Position numbers and translations under genes: made by a program. Positions 57,263 to 64,000 of a stretch of DNA of 64,000 nucleotides are shown one piece after another (position 1 is the first letter of the stretch; each line of letters begins with the position of its first letter). Source of the stretch: Telmatactis stephensoni (Eukaryota; Cnidaria; Anthozoa; Actiniaria; Isophelliidae); NCBI GenBank assembly GCA_029948255.1, contig JALIZF010001792.1, positions 547,501 to 611,500 of the forward strand, read 5' to 3'. The notes beneath the pieces were generated by a model, which saw only the letters and a list, made by a program, of their open reading frames with translations, searched no databases and had not been told where the DNA came from.

Positions 57263-60200
57263 ATTGATTGATTGGTTATTAGTAATTGGTTGGTTGGTTG
57301 GTCAATTGACTGGCTGATTGATTATGACTTACTGACCAACCCACCAGTCAACCAATGAGTATTTTCACTTGAAATAAAAGCATTTTATTTGTTTTACATA
57401 GAACAAAATGACAAAGCATGTGAAAACCCTGACACCACACTCAGGAAAAAGAGAGAGAATTCACTGGAAAACCTCTCACTTCCACAATCAAAGAAGCATA
57501 AAGATGATTCTGTATCTGTCTGCTCAAAAATAGGAAAAAACAGTGACATCCCTAAAGTATTGCTTGATGATGATGATGAAGAAGATGATGATGATGAAAT
57601 ATGTTCAGCAAAAGAGCAATCTTTACAAAGTGGTTCCAGAAATTTGACAGACTGCAGCCATCAGCAAGAACTAGCTGAAGACATTACTAAGTCTTATCCA
57701 CAGATCAATAGCACTGGAAAAAGTGAGGAAGAAAGTCATAGTTTTGTTTATGTAGATTCCCAAGGTCTATGTAAACAGACTCTAAACCAGAGTTCAAAGG
57801 CATTATTAACTGGACATACAAAAATAACATGTTTGCCCACTGGGGATGATGCTGAGAACGAAACAGACACCTCTAGTAGAGTTTTAGAAAATAATATTAG
57901 ACAATCACTTATCTTTAAAGAAAAGAATAAAAAAGGCAAAGATCAAGATGTTGAATGCTTCTCAGGGCTTAAAGTGGCTAGCAACACTGGTTTCCATGGT
58001 GATGTAACCAAGGACACAGATCAAGGCTCAAGCATCAAGTCTGACAATCAACAGAACAAAGAAGATTTGGATGAGGAGGCCAATGTTACTAACTCTAGGG
58101 AGCAATCAAGTATTTTTAGATCAAGGCCCAAAGTGCAGGAAAATCTTTCAGAGGAGTTTCAGCCACATTCTACAAGTGAGGAAGACATAAACATGGAGTT
58201 TCATTACAGTGATATGGCTAATAATTCCAGTTATAATTCCACAAGTATGTGATCTATTATTTATTTGTTATGTTTAACAAATAGATTCCATTTCCGTGTT
58301 TCTGTACTCTAATAGATGCACAGATGAGAACAAAAAGTATGCCATGAGACAAGTGGTGTGATATGACTGTTGTTCCCCGGGGGGGGGGGGGACTCCCTTA
58401 CAAAAGTGGTAGGGGTGCTCGATGGAGGATTTTGAAAATGACCCTATGAGGTACACATAAATTATCAGAGATGCCGATTTTATACCCTAAAAGGTACAAC
58501 CACATTATTAATAAAGAATATTCGTATGTAAGATTGTTTTAATCTTTATGTTATTTTCGTTATCCTGACCATAAAAGGTACGCTATGAACCAGAAACCCT
58601 AAAAGGTATGAGCGGGTCATATTTTCAACCCTAAAAGGTCCATTAAGCACCCCTACCACTTTTGTAAGGGATCCCCCACCCCCCCGGTGTTGTTCTCACC
58701 ACATTTTGATGTCTTCTGTGCATCTATTAGAGATGGACCCATGCAAAAATGGAGTCCTTCAAAACATTTTAACCAATCAGAGCATGCATAAGATTCCATG
58801 ATGTTATCTGTGTGTGTGCTGTAATCACACTGTCAGTTCTCAACCAATCAGAGCACGTACAATCAAGAGACCATAATAGTAAGAGATCAAAACTCAGTAT
58901 TGATGTCTGTGCAATGTTCGTGGCGAGTAAGGCTATTTTTAGTTACTTCGTCATCGTGTGTGCAAGGTTCTCAAACAATAGAAGTTGATTTTTGACGTGT
59001 GCGCACGAGACTGTTTGCTTTTGGCAGATCAATTCTATTGATTAAGAGCCTTGCGCACACGATGGCGAAGTTACTAAAAATACGGTAGTTGCCACAAACA
59101 TCACGCAGACATCAATACTGAGTTTCCCTCTCTTAGTATTATGGTCTCTTGGTATAATATACCAATAATATTATTATCTAAAATAATATGCCATATGATT
59201 GGTGGATGTGCGATTACAGTACCCATGCACGGATGATATCATGGAATGCTGAACAATATGCAGTCACACTACTGGAATTCATCTTGTCTTGACTGGATGT
59301 TAGACAGTCATCAACAATAACCAAGCAATACATTGCAAGGTGTAAAACACAAAACATCTTTCATTTTCACAAGAAATCTGACTAGCTACTCACTACAGAG
59401 CCCTGACGCTAAGAAAGCTGCAGTTGTGGTGTCCTGCTTTCACAGGAGAAAAACGTGACCTCTGCCTTTTTCTTGTTGCCAAATGTAGGTAGCCATCAAA
59501 ATGTTCCTGGACAACCAAACAGGAAAGCAAGAATGCCAATGAAGCTAGACTTGGAACACATTCAGTTGTTAAATGTAGGAGGAATGGTTGAATATATAGA
59601 GTCATTGCCTTCTATAGTAACTGTGACATCACCACGTTCTGGTAACCATGGAGATGAGGGTGTGGCTGTTAATTTACCACCTGCAGGTATGTATGCATAT
59701 TACAGCTTACGTACTCTGGTATTAAGTGAGGCCTGGTTTTACGAACATTGGATCATGTGCATAAGCAGAAGCACCAACATGCAGACTCGGTGTTGCATTT
59801 TTCATGTAGGTGTAAGACACTATTACTGAGTTTGCATCACAGTAGGCACAAAAGGAGCCAAAAATGGCATCACTGATTCAACTTCTGGAGATTTAATCCA
59901 ATAAATTTTCATGATTTTTAATGAGAAATTTATACAGTGAATGTACTAACAAATTTTGAAATTCATCAATACATTATTTTGATCCTTGCAATAAAAAAGA
60001 AAACATAAAATTAGAGATCTAACTGCCATTTTGAGCTATTTGTAAAATGGTGGATTTTCAATTTTTTATCAGATTCTCCCTTTCCTTATTAAAGCCACCA
60101 CTTCCTTATTTTAATATTTTTCTCCAGATTCTGAGAAAAGCAACACAACAGGCCAAAAGATTCCCCAAAGCACCATAATTGTTAGCAACAGTGAGCAGAA

Positions 60201-63200
60201 ATCCAGTGAACTTGATAGTATCCCCATCCAAGTTTACCCCCAGGGGCAAGGCATCTCCTTAGTAACAAGTTCAGGAATACTAACAGCCGACATCTCGACT
60301 TTCTCCACTCAAGTGCCAGCCATCCTCACTGAAGGTGATGCTGATGACAGCGAGGCAGCAGCAAGTTTTGCTGAACAGTTCCATGTTGTAACAACCAGTA
60401 ATGTACTTGCTGGCAGCTCTGGACCAACACCACCTGGTGAAATGCTAAGTGTCATGATGTCATCAGGAGATTTAAGTAAAAGTGTTATATTGACGGCAGA
60501 GCAACAGCAGGCAATACTGGGTGAGGTTATTTCCCCTGGTGTCACTGCAGGACAGACACTTCATATTACTATTCCACATGTTGCAACTACTGGGCGTCCA
60601 CTTATGGCAACTGCCCAAGGAGTTGAAGGTACTGCAGAGAATGCAAACCTCTCCACTAGTGAACAGGTATTCAGCTGTATAAATGAAAATATAAATAAAT
60701 AAATAATTTTCTACAGTGGATCCACATAGTGGCTATTCTTCTGCTGGCACTCGGGCTGGAACCCGGACCACAGCAGTGAAAGGCCGGTGCTCTCACCACT
60801 AGGCCAACCATGCCACCCATATATCATGCCACATGCCACCCCAAATATCTTTAATTTGGTTTATTTAGCAGGGGGCAGATCCAGGGTTATCCTTCACAAC
60901 AGGGTGCAGTGTTATAGAAATGGGGAAAAGTGTAGTCCAGGATCCAGAGGATATTTTGGAAAAGTGTCAGGACAAAAAGGGCTCAAAGTTGTCTCAGAAG
61001 GGGATGCACACCCCTGCACCCCTCCCCTAAATCTGCCCCTGTTCCAATAGATTTGTCTTCCTTCCATAATAATCAACATCTAGTAGAAGTGGAAATTGGA
61101 CGTTTGAATTGTTTATCTCTAGGTTCCTGGAAATAGTCAGGCCAAAGCAATCCAGGTACACCTTCTAAGTGGCACAGAAACAGCTGATACAGTGAAGGTA
61201 ACATCTCTCTCAACTTAATACTCGAGGGGCTCATGTTCAAAAGTGTTCTCAATAGACCTTTTTCAAGTTTGCTATACTGCTGTAAAATTAGACAACAGAT
61301 GCACTGGTGCAGGGTTAGCCTTAAGTCAAGGTAAATTGTTTGAAAATACCAGCAAGAAAAGCAAAACATTTTGACTAAGAACAATACAGAGTGACATAAT
61401 ATTACATTTCATAATACAGAAATTGATTCTAATCCCATGGGTCTTTCTTTAAAAGGAGGCTAACCCTGCATAAATGCACCTTTTATCAGCAGACTCTAGC
61501 AAACAGAATCTATGCTATTTATACCAGCAATTTATAAATCTAAAAACTAGACAACCACGATAGGCCATTTCCATGAGCACTCTTTCACTTTCATCTTTTT
61601 ACTAATACACTTCATGTAATGTTGTAGAATGCTGAAAGTGAGAAAAACCATCCTTGCCCACATCCTGATTGTGGAAAAGTCTGTCACAGAGCACATAAAC
61701 TAAAGCTGCACATGTTGTCCCACACAGGAGAAAGACCATATAAGGTAGGCTTCAAGCTCCGATCCAGGGATGCTCATCAGAAATTTCAAAAGGTACCTGA
61801 ATCTTATGTAGGTGGGCGTGGCAACACATGATTTTTGCCCCTAAAAGGTACCAATTAATTGCGTTTATTCAAATACAATCTATTATAGCAATCAATACTG
61901 ATGTGGTCGTGTAATCCAATCCTTATCTTCTGCATCTAATATATGCTAGAGCAAACAAATCACCCTAAAAGGTACCACCTTAGTCTCTGATAGTTCAATA
62001 AAATTTGAAAGACCCTAAAAGGTACCAGATCGCTGATTTGACCCCTGAAAGGTACGACGAGCATCCCCGCCCTCTTATATATAGCGATATTAAATTGTTG
62101 ACAAGAGGAATTATGGACTTGTTTTTATCTTTTTTTTCTAGTGTCCCCACAAGGGATGTGAGTGGGCGTTCACTACAGCGTACAAACTCAAGAGGCATGA
62201 GCGTGGACACACTGGAGAAAGACCATTTGTAGTAAGTTCTCAATTGGAGATGGGAGTGAAGTGCGTTAGACTATTAAGTTGCATTAAAGAATAAACGAAA
62301 GTCTGACAGTCTCGCGCATTGTCTTCAACCAGTCATGGCGCGTGTTCTATTTATATAAAGCGAACCCCAGTTAAAAAGACGATAGATGGAAATCAGATCG
62401 TATTTTTATTGTATGACCAACTTCAAGAAAAAAGACGTCCAACTTTACTTTGCTTCTCCATATTTTACACGGTTTAGCGCGCGCACCACAATGTCCATTT
62501 CTATCAAACAAAACAGCGGTGCGAGCGCCAAACCGTGTAAAACGACTTTCAAAGCCACAGGGAGCCCAAGCTCGATAATAGAGTATAGGTGATATTTGCA
62601 TATCTATAAAAAAATGAATGTAGCAACAAATCATCCTGTCTTTTTCCAAGATTTTGCAATAATCATGTGTTTTTTTAGCATAGATCTCATGTCATTCTAC
62701 ACTTTTTCTTCACAGTGTCCACATGCTGAATGCAGTCGACGTTTTACCACAGCTTACAACTTGAAAACCCACATACGAGCGCATAATCGTACCAATACTA
62801 TTGTATGTCAGTATGAAGGCTGTGATAAGTCATTCCCTACTATACACAAGTATCGTGTACATGAGAGGAAACACCAGCAAGAAGACAAACCCTTCAAGTG
62901 TGAGGTACATGTATTTAAATGTATAAGTTCATTAAATCTAAAAGAAAAGAAGGAACAAGTGTAGCTCAGTTTGCTAGTGCGCAGCGTCCCGAGCGAGAGC
63001 TCCCGAGCTTGATTCTTAGTAACCTTACCAGGGTCGTGACATGGTACGTTTTGTCGCTCGTGATCCCGTTTTTTGGTCGAAAATTTTGATCCCTGATCCC
63101 AGTTGTGAAAATTTTGATCCCTGAATCCTATTGATTTGACTAATGATCCCGATCCCACGTTTGTGACCCCGATCCCATGGCTTGAGATCCCGATCCCAAG

Positions 63201-63707
63201 CCTGTGATCGCTATATATCCCACGTACCATGTCACGACCCTGACCTTACACACTTGTTTCGTCTTCTTTCCATTCCTTGCAGCTTTAATTAGCTTTAAAT
63301 GCCATTAAAACGGAGCACTGGTGGAGAGAAGGGAGTGAAGCTCGCACAGTCGACCTCAGGTTTATCGGTCGAAAGACGGGCACGAGCAACCGACGTAAAA
63401 TACACCTCATCTGGAGATCGCACTTAATCTCATAAAGAATACCTCTTTAATACGACCAGTTATTTTTGGCCCATAGTTGGCCGTATTACCGGGGTTCCAC
63501 TGATTTTTCATTCATCGACAGGTTGATGGATGTGGTAAAGAATTTTCAGCCATGGGTACCCTGACATCCCATCTAAAGCTCCATAGTGGAGAACGCCCTC
63601 ATGGATGCCCTGTGGAAGGCTGTGGGAAGAGATTTACCAAGGCCTCTAAACTAAAACTACATCTACGGACTCACACAGGAGAACGACCATTTGCATGTGA
63701 TGTAGAG
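56384..63707 (+). CDS. ZXDC: ZXD-family (ZXDC-like) zinc-finger protein, partial
   Basis: Nine exons, all GT-AG with matching phases: 56384-56456, 57402-58244, 59489-59686, 60128-60666, 61123-61197, 61628-61744, 62142-62231, 62716-62904, 63522-63707 (770 codons so far). The last ends at a gtaggt donor, so the gene continues beyond the window. Start: ccaagATGGAG, good context. Residues 25-590 are low-complexity, Ser/Thr/Gln-rich with an acidic run ([11 protein letters not shown]). Fingers begin in exon 6: [10 protein letters not shown], then [40 protein letters not shown] and [14 protein letters not shown]. This order and the x-x-x-GC spacing match the ZXD family; human ZXDC cooperates with CIITA at MHC class II genes, a partner not expected here. 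Finger 1 has C for the usual F. A cruder alternative is a generic C2H2 factor. Confidence 0.88.
57176..57290. repeat. (ATTG)n microsatellite
   Basis: Roughly 27 tandem attg/ttga units with a few ggtt variants, in intron 1 of the ZXD-like gene. Confidence 0.95.
58368..58695. mobile_element. hAT-like MITE with 8-bp target duplication
   Basis: The element 58376-58687 (312 bp) has 42-bp inverted ends (…actcccttacaaaagtgg, taggggtgct and inverse) and direct repeats tgttgttc at 58368-58375 and 58688-58695. An 8-bp duplication fits hAT. The interior holds several ccctaaaaggtac-type units. It lies in intron 2 of the ZXD-like gene. Confidence 0.88.
58740..59262. repeat. Outer foldback hosting a second foldback
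   Basis: Outer arms: aaccaatcagagcatgcata, agattccatgatgttatc and gctgtaatcacac (58775-58861) face gtgcgattacagtaccca and gatgatatcatggaat (59199-59246). Inside is the complete caagagacc element (58864-59151). It is related to 43388-43570. Confidence 0.7.
58864..59151. repeat. Foldback MITE (caagagaccataata ends)
   Basis: Arms of about 120 nt (caagagaccataatagtaag; cagtattgatgtctgtgcaa; ggctatttttagttacttcg) and their inverse ending tattatggtctcttg. Half of another copy is at 1236-1342. Confidence 0.88.
60703..60822 (-). repeat. tRNA-derived SINE
   Basis: Minus strand: A-box tggcctagtgg (60806-60796) and B-box gggttccagccc (60764-60753), then a body agtgccagcagaagaatagc. It lies in intron 4 of the ZXD-like gene, antisense to it. 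A fragment is at 39463-39505. Confidence 0.75.
60869..61041. repeat. MITE with ends caggggg-cagatccaggg
   Basis: Left cagggggcagatccaggg and right cctaaatctgcccctg are inverted, 173 bp. It is the same type as 10431-10738. It ends 82 bp before exon 5 of the ZXD-like gene. Confidence 0.75.
61764..62076. repeat. ccctaaaaggtac element
   Basis: Outer pieces ccagggatgctc and gagcatccccgcc are inverted. Inside are four ccctaaaaggtacc or near-identical units. It shares this interior motif with 58376-58687 but has different ends. It lies in intron 6 of the ZXD-like gene, 20 bp after exon 6. Confidence 0.65.
62955..63420 (+). repeat. tRNA-derived SINE split by a MITE
   Basis: The tRNA-like head (tagctcagtttgctagtgcg; B-box-like gagcttgattct) ends at 63028. 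The body resumes at 63250 (acttgtttcgtcttctttcc, aaacggagcactggtggaga), matching the inverse of 42928-43110. The element between them is 63029-63242. Confidence 0.75.
63022..63249. mobile_element. MITE (cagggtcgtgacatggtacgt ends), 7-bp target duplication
   Basis: The element 63029-63242 (214 bp) has 21-bp inverted ends and is flanked by accttac (63022-63028, 63243-63249). The interior has repeated gatccc(g/t) units. It is inserted into a SINE. A truncated copy is at 980-1112. Confidence 0.88.
63460..63505. repeat. pogo-like terminal repeat fragment
   Basis: ttggccgtattaccggggtt then ccactg, i.e. inverse of cagtggaaccccggtaatac, matches the core of the 79-bp array at 40361-40914. It lies in intron 8 of the ZXD-like gene, just before exon 9. 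Confidence 0.6.
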
Positions 63708-64000
63708 GTAGGTTGTGAGTAGTAAACTCGCTTTGACCAGGAGAGCATGTGCCCTTTTGAATACCTTCCGTTTTGGCGGACATTTGAGCTACTTTTAGAA
63801 CTCGATTCGGATGAATTCCGCTCTTACTGGAAGCGAATCCACGGAAAATATAGTTATTTTTATCAAAAACACGTATCTAGACCCGAACCCGCGCGCGCGC
63901 GTCCAAAATATGAATAAAAATGATCAAAAAGAGTCATATGATGGCTGAGTTAGGTCGAGCCGGACGGGAAAATATTGAGCATTCAGCACGAACCTCGCAT

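Noticed and set aside
57389..57401. Exon 2 of the ZXD-like gene as a separate gene starting at 57389
   Set aside because: The codon there is TTG, not ATG. A tttacatag acceptor ends at 57401 and the phase fits exon 1 at 56384-56456.

Overview
The window looks like nuclear DNA of an animal, most likely an anthozoan cnidarian (a coral or sea anemone). I infer this from four things. It is AT-rich. The genes are split into many short exons with GT-AG introns. The protein families are animal-specific (secreted Frizzled-related protein, CNOT11, ZXD-type zinc finger). Introns and spacers are packed with foldback MITEs, tRNA-derived SINEs and gcgcgctctgattgg-type repeats of a kind I associate with corals. 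No species can be named from sequence alone.

Layout. 1-4500: repeat-rich spacer. 4565-26951 (minus): CNOT11, a subunit of the CCR4-NOT deadenylase, rebuilt here as 16 exons with consistent phases (1317 nt, 438 aa). Its ninth-from-last intron step, between exons 8 and 9, carries a complete Ty3/Gypsy-type LTR retrotransposon (12314-19086, plus strand). That element has LTRs identical by eye, a Gag ORF and an overlapping Pol ORF. 27050-30800: repeats, including a nested foldback element. 30816-34683 (minus): a three-exon secreted Frizzled-related protein (275 aa; signal peptide, Frizzled CRD, netrin-like domain). 34750-51100: about 16 kb with no gene I can support, containing MITEs, a 79-bp x 7 tandem array, SINE fragments and dispersed repeats. 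51149-53533 (minus): an intronless-CDS C2H2 protein with about 21 fingers. 56384 to the right edge (plus): a multi-exon ZXD-family zinc-finger gene, nine exons seen, 3' end outside the window.

The host genes have no evident functional link: mRNA decay (CNOT11), extracellular Wnt modulation (sFRP) and two nuclear zinc-finger proteins. The main points of interest are the young retrotransposon sitting 31 bp from a CNOT11 splice donor, and an MYND-type zinc finger at the start of its Pol ORF, ahead of the protease. A further point is the set of mobile elements whose target duplications can be read directly (TAA, TTAA, 7-bp and 8-bp), some nested in one another. Exon boundaries come from reading splice signals, phase and family conservation by eye; no alignment or RNA evidence was available.
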